Shown here piece after piece: positions 1 through 6,591 of a DNA stretch of 6,591 nt. The notes below the pieces were generated by a model. The model saw nothing but the letters and a program-made list of their open reading frames with translations. It had not been told where the DNA came from and did not search any database. The DNA is from SZUA-448 sp964602475 (GTDB lineage: Bacteria; Bacillota; Clostridia; Lachnospirales; Lachnospiraceae): positions 1 through 6,591 of the forward strand of contig CAZRRN010000086.1 in the NCBI GenBank assembly GCA_964602475.1, written 5' to 3'. Each line of letters opens with the position of its first letter. Positions within the stretch are counted from its first letter, which is position 1. The position numbers were made by a program, and so were the translations under genes.

Positions 1-788
1 GCGTCTGCTATTTTCAAGGGCAGGGGGTTCCGCAAGATAATTCTGAGGCATTGAGCTTTGAAAAGGTCAGCTTTTCATACGGAGAGGGTAAAGAAGTTAT
101 ATCTAACTTGAGCTTCTCTCTTAAAAAGGGGGAAAGAATCGGTGTGGTTGGAGCCTCCGGCTGCGGTAAGAGTACGGTCCTCAAACTGATCTCGGGCGAT
201 TACGAGACACACTGCGGAACTATAAAGGTGCAGGGTTATGATACACGGGACTGGAACCTCGATGCGCTTCGATATCATTTCTCTGTCATTTCGCAGGATA
301 TTTTCCTCTTTCCAGCAAGCATTCACGAAAATATTGCATACGGGCGTCCCGGCGCTTCACATGAAGAAGTAATAGAGGCCGCAAAGACCGCAAACGCCCA
401 TGATTTCATCATGGAGACCAATGAGGGCTACGACAGCCAGGTTGGCGAACGAGGGATCAAGCTTTCAGGCGGACAGAAGCAGAGAATCGCCTTAGCACGG
501 GCTCTGCTGAAAGGTTCTCCTGTCCTCCTCCTTGATGAACCTACCTCCGCGCTCGATACACATTCAGAGTCGCTGGTGCAGGAAGCCATCGACCGGAGCC
601 TGCATAACAAAACAGCGCTCATAATCGCCCACCGGCTCTCCACCATAAAAAACGCTGACCGCATTCTCGTCATGGATAAAGGGAAGATAGCAGAGCAGGG
701 AACGCACGAAGAACTCCTTGCCTCACAAGGGCTTTATGCAGAGCTTTATTCCAGACAATTCAATTCTGCGGAGGATTTACATGAGTAA
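1..788 (+). CDS. ABC exporter half-transporter, C-terminal nucleotide-binding domain (5' partial)
   Basis: This is the ATP-binding end of an ABC exporter subunit; the membrane domain lies outside the window. The frame is open from the first complete codon at base 3, so the TTG at 51 is not a real start. It falls just before the beta-strand that normally opens the domain (SFEKVSFSY, with the A-loop Tyr). Seen in order are Walker A GASGCGKST (150-176), the Q-loop in SQDIFLF, the exporter X-loop VGERG, signature LSGGQ (462-476), Walker B LLLDE with Asp at 534-536 and catalytic Glu at 537-539, the D-loop SALD, and switch His (630-632) in AHRLS. All ATPase residues are consensus. X-loop plus signature places it with type IV (MdlB/MsbA-like) exporters rather than importers. 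The gene overlaps the next half-transporter by 8 bases, so the two probably form a heterodimer. Substrate unknown: lipid, drug and peptide are all possible. Family certain, cargo not. Confidence 0.96.
   Translation, partial: VCYFQGQGVPQDNSEALSFEKVSFSYGEGKEVISNLSFSLKKGERIGVVGASGCGKSTVLKLISGDYETHCGTIKVQGYDTRDWNLDALRYHFSVISQDIFLFPASIHENIAYGRPGASHEEVIEAAKTANAHDFIMETNEGYDSQVGERGIKLSGGQKQRIALARALLKGSPVLLLDEPTSALDTHSESLVQEAIDRSLHNKTALIIAHRLSTIKNADRILVMDKGKIAEQGTHEELLASQGLYAELYSRQFNSAEDLHE
770..775 (+). promoter_or_regulatory. Ribosome binding site for the second ABC half-transporter
   Basis: GGAGGA lies five bases before the ATG at 781, inside the last codons of the upstream gene. It selects 781 over the in-frame TTG at 718, which would add 21 residues unlike an exporter N-terminus. 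With the overlap ATGAGTAA (start of one gene, stop of the other) it implies translational coupling, which would help make the two subunits in equal amounts. Confidence 0.85.
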
Positions 789-2565
789 AAAAATAAAAAA
801 GGCACCGGGAGCAATATCTCAAATTTTTCACTTCATCCGGCCTGGGGCAAAAAGTTTTCTTCCGGGGCTCTTTTTATCAACTATGAGCGAAGTTCTTTTC
901 TACCTGGGAATTCCGTTGACCATTAAGATCATGATCGACGCTGCCGTAGAGGGCGACTTCTCCGGTCTATGGAACGGTATCGCGCTCATCCTCTCCATAT
1001 CAGCATCAGGTGCGGTACTATTTTTCTTTTTCCTCTACATGTTTTTCACCGGCTCGCTCAAGATCACATCTGATATCAGGATTGCCAGTCTGACGCATGC
1101 ATTAAACCTGCCGATGCCCTATTTTGAGAAGAACCACTCAGGAGATACTGTCACTAGACTTACCAACGATGTCCACGCCCTGCGGAATTGCTACGACTGG
1201 CCGCTGTGGAACCTGTTCGTTACGTTAATGTCAGGGTCGGGGGCTGCAATTGCCATGATAATTCTGGACTGGAGAGTAAGCCTCTTCCTCATCATTTCGA
1301 GTATTGTCTTCGCCTTCCTTGATTCTAAGTTTGCCAAGGTCATTAGGAAGATGAGCGATGGAATCCAAACCTCCACAGGAAAGGTTACAGAACGCCTCGG
1401 CAACATTTTGGCAGGCTTTTCCGTCATCAAGCAGTTTCATCTGCAGGAAACCATGAAAGGAGAATTCGAGGGAGACAATGAGGAGGTTCAGCGTCTCTCC
1501 ATCCTCCGCGCATCCCGGTCGGCCGGTTTAGAGTCCTACAATGCGTTCATAGGCTGGATCAATTTCTCAGGCGTCCTCGTCCTGGGAGCTGTTATGGCAG
1601 GAAGGAATCTCATGTCTTTCGGCACCATGGTAGCCATAGTCAATTATCTATGGAATATCAATAGAATGCTCCGCGAGACAGGACACAGCATAGCTAATTT
1701 CCAGGGTTTCCTGGCCGGTGCTGCGCGTGTGCGCGAGCTGGAAGAAGAAAAGGAAGAACCAAAGACTCCGGAAGCTGGGAGCTACACAAAGGACGGTCCT
1801 GAGAATACGGCAGTGACCATGCGCGCTCTCCGTTTTTCCTACGATGGTATAAAGGACACGCTCGCCGGTTTCGATTTTGAAGCGCCGGAGGGAAAGACTG
1901 CCGCCCTTGTCGGCCCCTCGGGCGGCGGCAAGAGTACGGTACTAAAACTCCTCCTGGGCTTTTATGAGAGCTCTGCCGGTTCTATAGCCCTCGGAGGCTC
2001 GGCAGCGGCCTCCATCAAAGGCTCCATAGACTATGACGGAATACGAGGGGCAATGGCATACGTACCGCAGGATCCCTTTCTCTTTGACGGCACTGTAGCA
2101 GAAAACATCGGCTACGGCAGAGCAGGCGCCTCCATGGATGAAATCATTAAAGCAGCACAGGGTGCATACGCCCACGATTTTATTACCGCTCTGGAGAACG
2201 GGTACGACACGATTGTGGGTGAAAGAGGCATAAGGCTCTCGGGAGGCCAGAAACAGAGGATAGCCATAGCCCGGGCGCTCCTTAAGAATGCACCCGTCCT
2301 TCTCTTCGATGAGGCGACATCCTCGCTGGATTCACAGAGCGAGAAATGCATACAGGCGGCCCTGAAGACACTCGGAGGGCACAAGACCATCATCATCGTC
2401 GCACACCGGTTATCGACTATCGAAGAGGCTGATATTATCTACGTTGTTGATAAGGGACGCGCTGTTGAAAAAGGCACACACGCGGAGCTTTTAAAGCAAG
2501 GCGGTCTTTACAAGAAACTGCATGATATGGCCTTTTCTTTGGAGGAAGGAAAATCAGAAAAATGA
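781..2565 (+). CDS. ABC exporter half-transporter, membrane plus ATP-binding domains (MdlB/MsbA-like)
   Basis: A complete 594-residue half-transporter of normal family length. The N-terminus is basic (MSKKIKKAPG), followed by a membrane domain with hydrophobic stretches near residues 26-50, 63-90, 143-162, 165-181, 258-273 and 280-292. The coupling region contains PMPYFEKNHSGDTVTRLTND (111-130). A charged linker (318-342) leads to the nucleotide-binding domain: Walker A GPSGGGKST (378-386, Lys384), Gln430 in the Q-loop, X-loop VGERG, signature LSGGQ (486-490), Walker B with Asp510 and catalytic Glu511, and switch His542. Every ATPase residue is consensus. One small oddity is a four-residue longer, Ala/Ser/Gly-rich stretch before the Q-loop compared with its partner. 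It overlaps the upstream half-transporter by 8 bases, so the likely product is a heterodimeric inner-membrane exporter with two active ATP sites. Many heterodimeric exporters instead have one degenerate site. Cargo cannot be read from the sequence; no peptidase C39 domain is present. Confidence 0.96.
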   Translation: MSKKIKKAPGAISQIFHFIRPGAKSFLPGLFLSTMSEVLFYLGIPLTIKIMIDAAVEGDFSGLWNGIALILSISASGAVLFFFFLYMFFTGSLKITSDIRIASLTHALNLPMPYFEKNHSGDTVTRLTNDVHALRNCYDWPLWNLFVTLMSGSGAAIAMIILDWRVSLFLIISSIVFAFLDSKFAKVIRKMSDGIQTSTGKVTERLGNILAGFSVIKQFHLQETMKGEFEGDNEEVQRLSILRASRSAGLESYNAFIGWINFSGVLVLGAVMAGRNLMSFGTMVAIVNYLWNINRMLRETGHSIANFQGFLAGAARVRELEEEKEEPKTPEAGSYTKDGPENTAVTMRALRFSYDGIKDTLAGFDFEAPEGKTAALVGPSGGGKSTVLKLLLGFYESSAGSIALGGSAAASIKGSIDYDGIRGAMAYVPQDPFLFDGTVAENIGYGRAGASMDEIIKAAQGAYAHDFITALENGYDTIVGERGIRLSGGQKQRIAIARALLKNAPVLLFDEATSSLDSQSEKCIQAALKTLGGHKTIIIVAHRLSTIEEADIIYVVDKGRAVEKGTHAELLKQGGLYKKLHDMAFSLEEGKSEK

Positions 2566-2583
2566 TAAATATCATGTATGAAT

Positions 2584-2587
2584 GGAG
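2584..2587 (+). promoter_or_regulatory. Ribosome binding site deciding the start of the S41 lipoprotein
   Basis: GGAG lies five bases before the ATG at 2593. The earlier in-frame ATG at 2578 has no purine-rich site at proper spacing. Starting at 2593 also puts the positive residues (KRK) close to the N-terminus, as expected for a lipoprotein signal peptide. Confidence 0.65.
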
Positions 2588-2592
2588 TTAAA

Positions 2593-3867
2593 ATGAATGT
2601 GTTAAAAAGAAAAATTGTATGTATAGCAGCGGCTTGTTTAATCTGTTTATCATCGTGCAAAATAATAACAACGGAAGAACTTGTTCCTAAAGATATATAT
2701 TATGACATAGAACGGATTAAGGTTGATATAGTATCATCCCCGATGAAAGACATGTATGATCCTCAGCCTTTCGAACAATTACAGGAAGATGTAATGAAGG
2801 GTAAAGTTAACCGCATGGAATGCATATATCGGTTAAAGAAAATCTTGAGCGGATACAATGTTTCCCATTTGAATTTATGGGAAACCTATGAGCACACCAG
2901 TCCAGAAGAGATTCTTCTAATTCCTTTTCAGTTTCGCTGTTTCGGTAATGATTATCATATAGTTACAGCCGACGCAAAATATAGTACATATCTGGGATGG
3001 AAATTAAAAGGTATTGGAGATCTTTCACTTGATGAAGCCATACATAGGGTTGCAGAATACTCTTCTCTGGAAACACCGACAGGGACAAAATACTGTCTGC
3101 AAAATGTAGAAACCTTTGAACAGTATTATTACATGGGTTTAACTGATAAAGGCAAAGTCCGTTTTACCTTTGAATCAGAAGATGGAAAAAGAAAAGTACT
3201 AAACTGTAAACCCTCTATTGCGGGTAAGATTGATAGTAAATCGCTCAAATTTGTAACAGATGCTCCATTTTCCCGTCGTTACTTAACTGATGCGAACTAT
3301 GGGATAAAAGCTGTTCCGGAACATAAAACTATCTACATTCCATTCAACAGGGTTGATGAAAACACTGAATACCGGATAAACGATTTATTTACTGATATTT
3401 TACATGAATTGAAAACACATACTTACGACACCATCGTTTTTGATCTTCGCAGTAACAGCGGAGGGAATTTGTATCTGATGTATATAATAGGAAATGAGCT
3501 TTATTCAAATAAAGAAGAATTACAAAAGTATAACATAGCTCTTGTTGCAACCGGACGCACCTATTCTGCAGCCTGTATATTTATTGATCAGGCATTAAGA
3601 GTATTTCCCGATCTGAAAATTTTCGGAGAAGAAACCGGTCAGGCTGTATTTAATTATACTTATGTACGTACTGGTGTATTAAAAAAACTTAAGTGTGCGT
3701 ATTATTGTCCAACCAGTCCGGATGATGTTCCGGAATTAGTAAAGAGAAGTAAGGATATGTATAGAGGGACAATGCCTGATGTTGAAGTTTTCGAAGAGTA
3801 TACAGGGTTCCTTAAGGGAGAGGATACAATCTATAAAGCTATATATACATATTTTAACAAACAATAA
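2593..3867 (+). CDS. Putative S41-family (tail-specific/tricorn-like) serine peptidase lipoprotein
   Basis: This predicted 424-residue protein starts with a lipoprotein signal peptide: basic KRK (5-7), a hydrophobic stretch, then lipobox LSSC with Cys22 as the lipidated residue. It should be anchored to a membrane outside the cytoplasm. The mature part has an S41 layout. A Ser91-His92 pair (NVSHLNL) sits where S41 proteins carry their catalytic His region. A PDZ-like stretch with LKGIGDLSLDEAI lies near 137-150. The peptidase core at about 240-400 has DLRSNSGGN (284-292, usual DLRxNxGG), TYSAACIF with candidate nucleophile Ser325, GEETGQ (345-350) and MPDVEV (from 394). The Lys used by CtpA-type members is Gln350 here. 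With the Ser-His pair this points to the tricorn-like S41B chemistry, but I cannot place the fourth catalytic residue (Glu). It lies 27 bases after the exporter gene with no visible promoter, so it is probably in the same operon. Base composition is far more AT-rich than either neighbour. Substrate unknown; an inactive relative is possible. Confidence 0.85.
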   Translation: MNVLKRKIVCIAAACLICLSSCKIITTEELVPKDIYYDIERIKVDIVSSPMKDMYDPQPFEQLQEDVMKGKVNRMECIYRLKKILSGYNVSHLNLWETYEHTSPEEILLIPFQFRCFGNDYHIVTADAKYSTYLGWKLKGIGDLSLDEAIHRVAEYSSLETPTGTKYCLQNVETFEQYYYMGLTDKGKVRFTFESEDGKRKVLNCKPSIAGKIDSKSLKFVTDAPFSRRYLTDANYGIKAVPEHKTIYIPFNRVDENTEYRINDLFTDILHELKTHTYDTIVFDLRSNSGGNLYLMYIIGNELYSNKEELQKYNIALVATGRTYSAACIFIDQALRVFPDLKIFGEETGQAVFNYTYVRTGVLKKLKCAYYCPTSPDDVPELVKRSKDMYRGTMPDVEVFEEYTGFLKGEDTIYKAIYTYFNKQ

Positions 3868-3873
3868 CTTATA

Positions 3874-3898
3874 GATACCTGTGAGTATCAGACCTTTT
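3874..3898 (+). terminator. Weak candidate terminator hairpin after the S41 gene
   Basis: A five-base-pair AT-rich inverted repeat, GATAC (3874-3878) and GTATC (3885-3889), with a six-base loop begins six bases after the stop codon. Only a short TTTT (3895-3898) follows, not directly adjoining the stem. It is the only plus-strand structure I see between the S41 stop codon and the opposing gene, but it is weak and could be chance. Termination of this operon could also be Rho-dependent or caused by converging transcription. Confidence 0.2.
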
Positions 3899-3971
3899 AA
3901 GGGAATAGGCAGTATACTACATTGAAAAGTTTCCATATTTCTCTCTTGAATAAATAACAGTTATAGAGCTC

Positions 3972-4011
3972 AAAAAAAAGCAGCCCCTCCAGAAACTCTC
4001 TCCCGAGGGGC
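3972..4011 (-). terminator. Rho-independent terminator of the diguanylate cyclase gene
   Basis: Read on the minus strand, a perfect seven-base-pair GC-rich stem (GCCCCTC pairing with GAGGGGC, at 4005-4011 and 3983-3989) with a 15-base loop is followed by TGC and eight T residues (3972-3979). It begins 53 bases past the stop of the minus-strand gene. There is no T-run on the plus-strand side, so it is one-directional and serves only the minus-strand gene. Three bases between stem and T-run make it slightly non-ideal. Confidence 0.8.
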
Positions 4012-4063
4012 ATTCGAACGGGGATCTTCGATTTATGGTTGAGACTTCTGTCACAATTCTCCT

Positions 4064-6591
4064 CTACTGCCCGTTTATAATGCTTGCCATATTAACGCAG
4101 TCTCCGATTAATTCGTGGTTAGAGGAAAGGTTTGCCAATATATCTTGCGGACGGATATCTCCCTGGATGTCTTCATCCCAATTGAAGCGGACGGCGCGGT
4201 CGCGTCCTTCACGCTTGGCGATGTACATGGCATGATCGCTCAGCATGATCGTCTGCTCTATGGAAAGCGAAACGGGCGCGCTTCCGACGAAGGGGAATTG
4301 CACATAACCGATTGAACAGGTCTTTTTAATGATCTTCCCTTCACTGATTTGAATAGGAAGGGATGATACAGCATTCAAAGCCCTGCGTGCGAAGGTGTCC
4401 AGGTAAGCCGGATCTGTGCTGTTTAGAATCAGCAGGAATTCCTCGCCTCCCCAGCGTACAGCAAAGTCGTCGGCTCTTATAATTGATTTTAAGGTTCTCG
4501 ATATTGCCGTCAAAACAGAATCGCCTGCTGCATGACCCCAGACGTCGTTCACTTCTTTGAAGTGGTCTATATCAATCAGGAATATACCGATTACGCTATT
4601 CAAGGGGGTATTACCCCGGTTTTCCGCCCCTTCACGGCAGCGCTTAATCTTCTGTGCAAAACGGTTTGCTATTCCGACGATGTAGTCCAGGAAATAGCGT
4701 CTATTGTTCAGTTGAGTAAGCGGGTCTATGAGGGTGAGTTCCTGTAACTGCTTATTAGCTTCGTTAAGCTGTCTCGTCCGCTCGGCAACTTTCTCCTCAA
4801 GATTTGCATACAGCCGCGCTATCTCCATAGAGATGGAGGCTTGAGCCGCAAGGATCTCAAGTACTGAAAGCCGGGAAGAGGTAAAGACTCCCTCCGAGAG
4901 GTTATTCTCAAGGTAAAGCACGCCAGAGAGATTGTTCCGGTGCATAATGGGCATGCAGAGAAGAGATTTGACGTTATTAACCCTGATATAGGCGTTATCG
5001 CGGAAGGGTCCCGCGGAGGAAGCGCGGTCGAGAACTACGCACTCCTTGCTTCTCTGGACGAAATCTACTATTTCACGGCAAATATTTTCAGCGCCGCTGC
5101 AGAGGTTCGAATCTGCGAGCTCTATTTCTTCCGAAGAAAGCGTTTTGTGCGCCTCGACGCGAAGGCCTTTGCCGTCTTCGTGGTCGAGGAGGATGCATCC
5201 TTTCTGAGCGCCGGCGTTCTCCATGGCTATTCCTATCAAGGTTTTAAGCAAAGCTTCGGTCTTGATCTCTCCAGATATTACCTGAACCGATTTAGTGATC
5301 GAGCTTATATCAAGAAATTCATTTGATATATCAGATCCTGAACTAACAGTCCCGCGTTTCTTTCCTGAGGTTTCCCTCTGTTCCGACCTGGCCGCTAATT
5401 GCATGGGATATGTTTGTTCCATGAGCTGGGCCTTTCTGACAGCGCCCCAGCGGCCGTAATGGTAGTGGGCTTCGTGGAGAAATATCTTTCCGATGGTTTC
5501 CTCGCCTCGCTCAAGCCAGAACCGCCCCTCAAGTTCATTTATAAGCGCGGTCATCTGCTGAAATCCCCCCGGATCGATGGAAGCAGACGCCCGGCGGTAC
5601 AGGTCGAGAATTGTCTCGAGCGGTTCGCGCTTGAAAGCTGAAAGCTCGGCTAAGGAAAGCAGATACTTATGCTCGAAATTCTCAGGACAACTGTCAGCCC
5701 ATTTTTTTAGTATGGCGATGCTTGCTTCGATCTTTGTCATGGCATCGCCAGCGGCAGTACCGGCCTTGAGCTGATCTATATGAAGTAAAGCCCGCATCAA
5801 ATAATGGTCAGCAACGGGGAAATCGGTTCCCGAGGCGAATATAATCCCTTCAGCCATCTCGTTCCACCTGGCGGCTTCATCAGAATTCCCCATCACGTAA
5901 TTGAAGAATGTGTTGTACTGAGCAAAGCGGACTATAAGCACCATGTGTTTCATCTGATTGAATGTATCCAGAAGCACAGCGTCGGCTTTACCCCAGTCGT
6001 TTTCTGCCGGATCACCGAGGGTCGTTTGGAACTTCCGTACTGCCTGCATAATAATCTCGGACAGCTTAAGCTGTACGAAGCCCTGCGATTCTGCAAGGAA
6101 GGCCATCGCATCTCTATTTTCGCGTTCGCAGTCGCGAAGATCAGTGCCGCTCCAGACCATCAAGTGAAACTTGTGGGAGAGAGCATACATCGCGTGCTGC
6201 ATGTCTCCCATCTCCAAACCTGTCCGGTAGGAAAGGTCGTAATAATCCAGACTCTCGCGGAAATGCTTACGCATATGGGAAATATAGGTGAAAGAAAAAT
6301 ACACGGGCGGTCTCTGCCATTCTGCCTTCATCCGGTCGATGAGACTGAAGGCCGTCTTTCCCAAGCGGTATGCCATCCCGTAATCCCCGAGCATCGAGGC
6401 GGCTAGGATACCTGCGTCCGCTACGGCTTTGCAGGATTCATAGGTCAAGCCGTCAGCCAGTGTCAGATTCATCATAGTAAGTGTCTCGACGAGATAGAGG
6501 GGATAATCAACTTGTATTGAGGAAGGTACGGCCTGGGCGAGCAGGCGCATCGCCATTATCTTCCTTTGGTCGCTCATCCGGGGAAGGTCGG
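4064..6591 (-). CDS. GAF-GGDEF diguanylate cyclase, C-terminal part of a probable giant kinase/ATPase-type sensor (5' partial)
   Basis: This cytoplasmic signalling protein makes cyclic di-GMP from two GTP. Numbering is from the first in-window Met (codon at 6577-6575). Residues 1-395 are an all-helical, TPR-like region. Residues 436-586 are a GAF sensor domain (FRDNAYIRVNNVKSLLCMPI, CMPI through GVLYLEN). Residues 587-616 are a charged coiled-coil linker (LEEKVAERTRQLNEANKQL). Residues 617-797 are the GGDEF domain: DPLTQLNNRR, metal-binding Asp669 in DIDHFKEVND, active site GGEEF (710-714) and inhibitory I-site RADD (701-704) at the usual spacing. An active, product-inhibited cyclase is expected. 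About 40 residues follow the domain. The frame stays open past that Met to the window edge (codons D-L-P-R precede it), and LPRMSD...AMRLL resembles the junction after the ATPase domain in Ser/Thr kinase-AAA-GAF proteins. The true start is therefore probably far upstream, beyond the window. It converges on the exporter/S41 operon and has its own terminator. GGDEF and GAF calls are firm; the kinase and ATPase part is inferred. Confidence 0.95.
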   Translation of the reverse strand, partial: DLPRMSDQRKIMAMRLLAQAVPSSIQVDYPLYLVETLTMMNLTLADGLTYESCKAVADAGILAASMLGDYGMAYRLGKTAFSLIDRMKAEWQRPPVYFSFTYISHMRKHFRESLDYYDLSYRTGLEMGDMQHAMYALSHKFHLMVWSGTDLRDCERENRDAMAFLAESQGFVQLKLSEIIMQAVRKFQTTLGDPAENDWGKADAVLLDTFNQMKHMVLIVRFAQYNTFFNYVMGNSDEAARWNEMAEGIIFASGTDFPVADHYLMRALLHIDQLKAGTAAGDAMTKIEASIAILKKWADSCPENFEHKYLLSLAELSAFKREPLETILDLYRRASASIDPGGFQQMTALINELEGRFWLERGEETIGKIFLHEAHYHYGRWGAVRKAQLMEQTYPMQLAARSEQRETSGKKRGTVSSGSDISNEFLDISSITKSVQVISGEIKTEALLKTLIGIAMENAGAQKGCILLDHEDGKGLRVEAHKTLSSEEIELADSNLCSGAENICREIVDFVQRSKECVVLDRASSAGPFRDNAYIRVNNVKSLLCMPIMHRNNLSGVLYLENNLSEGVFTSSRLSVLEILAAQASISMEIARLYANLEEKVAERTRQLNEANKQLQELTLIDPLTQLNNRRYFLDYIVGIANRFAQKIKRCREGAENRGNTPLNSVIGIFLIDIDHFKEVNDVWGHAAGDSVLTAISRTLKSIIRADDFAVRWGGEEFLLILNSTDPAYLDTFARRALNAVSSLPIQISEGKIIKKTCSIGYVQFPFVGSAPVSLSIEQTIMLSDHAMYIAKREGRDRAVRFNWDEDIQGDIRPQDILANLSSNHELIGDCVNMASIINGQ

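Noticed and set aside
718..780. A 21-residue N-terminal extension of the second half-transporter from TTG 718.
   Set aside because: The ATG at 781 has GGAGGA at ideal spacing and gives the usual exporter length and basic start.
51..788. A separate 245-residue stand-alone ATPase beginning at TTG 51.
   Set aside because: The frame is open to the left edge, no ribosome binding site precedes the TTG, and the domain matches the C-terminal half of an exporter subunit with a fused membrane domain.
2578..2592. An upstream ATG at 2578 for the S41 lipoprotein.
   Set aside because: No ribosome binding site fits it, whereas the ATG at 2593 has GGAG five bases upstream and yields a typical signal peptide. 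A five-residue difference does not change the function call.
3736..3936. A 66-codon minus-strand open frame across the end of the S41 gene and into the convergent gap.
   Set aside because: Most of it is antisense to the conserved C-terminus of the peptidase, and it has no recognisable motif or upstream ribosome binding site.
3990..4040. Possible tRNA T-arm remnant: the minus strand reads GTTCGAAT at the position of a T-loop between C-rich stretches.
   Set aside because: The flanking bases do not pair as a T-stem (C-rich on both sides, G-G at the closing pair), and no acceptor, D-arm or anticodon arm is present. The GC-rich part is better explained by the terminator hairpin.
4940..5326. A 128-codon open frame on the plus strand opposite the GAF domain.
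   Set aside because: It mirrors a firm GAF domain on the other strand and shows no recognisable motif or ribosome binding site.
5804..6406. A 200-codon open frame on the plus strand, antisense to the sensor protein.
   Set aside because: It lies wholly opposite well-supported helical-repeat coding sequence. Its translation shows no domain I recognise, and several other antisense frames here are similar shadows.

Overview
The window holds three coding modules, two of them cut by its edges. From the left, on the plus strand, are the C-terminal part of one ABC-exporter half-transporter (1-788), a second, complete half-transporter that overlaps it by 8 bases (781-2565), and a predicted S41-family serine-peptidase lipoprotein (2593-3867). 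Converging on these from the right, on the minus strand, is the C-terminal 842 or so residues of a large signalling protein (4064-6591). It has a helical repeat region, a GAF domain, a short coiled coil and a GGDEF diguanylate cyclase domain. A 196-base convergent gap (3868-4063) separates the two directions and carries a good intrinsic terminator for the minus-strand gene.

The two ABC genes almost certainly make one heterodimeric type IV exporter. Both nucleotide-binding domains keep Walker A, Q-loop, signature, Walker B with catalytic Glu, and switch His, so neither site looks degenerate. The substrate cannot be read from the sequence. The S41 lipoprotein follows only 27 bases later with its own Shine-Dalgarno sequence and no visible promoter, so co-transcription is likely. 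It is much more AT-rich than its neighbours (22-37% GC in the 60-base lines I counted, against 50-53%), which suggests a separate history. An export-plus-processing role for the three genes is possible but is inference only.

The minus-strand protein has the signature of the very large Ser/Thr kinase - AAA-type ATPase - helical repeat - GAF - output proteins known from spirochaetes, cyanobacteria and some proteobacteria. Here the output is a diguanylate cyclase with an intact GGEEF active site and an RxxD inhibitory site. The reading frame stays open through the right edge, so the first Met inside the window is probably not the true start.

The mixture of this architecture, an MdlA/MdlB-like exporter pair, a Cys-lipidated S41 protein and about 50% GC would fit a spirochaete such as a termite-gut-type Treponema. 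That is a guess from gene style, not a demonstrated assignment. I see no tRNA, rRNA, CRISPR array, insertion sequence or phage gene. I did not find a convincing undescribed system; the points most worth following are the low-GC peptidase behind the exporter and the truncated giant c-di-GMP sensor.
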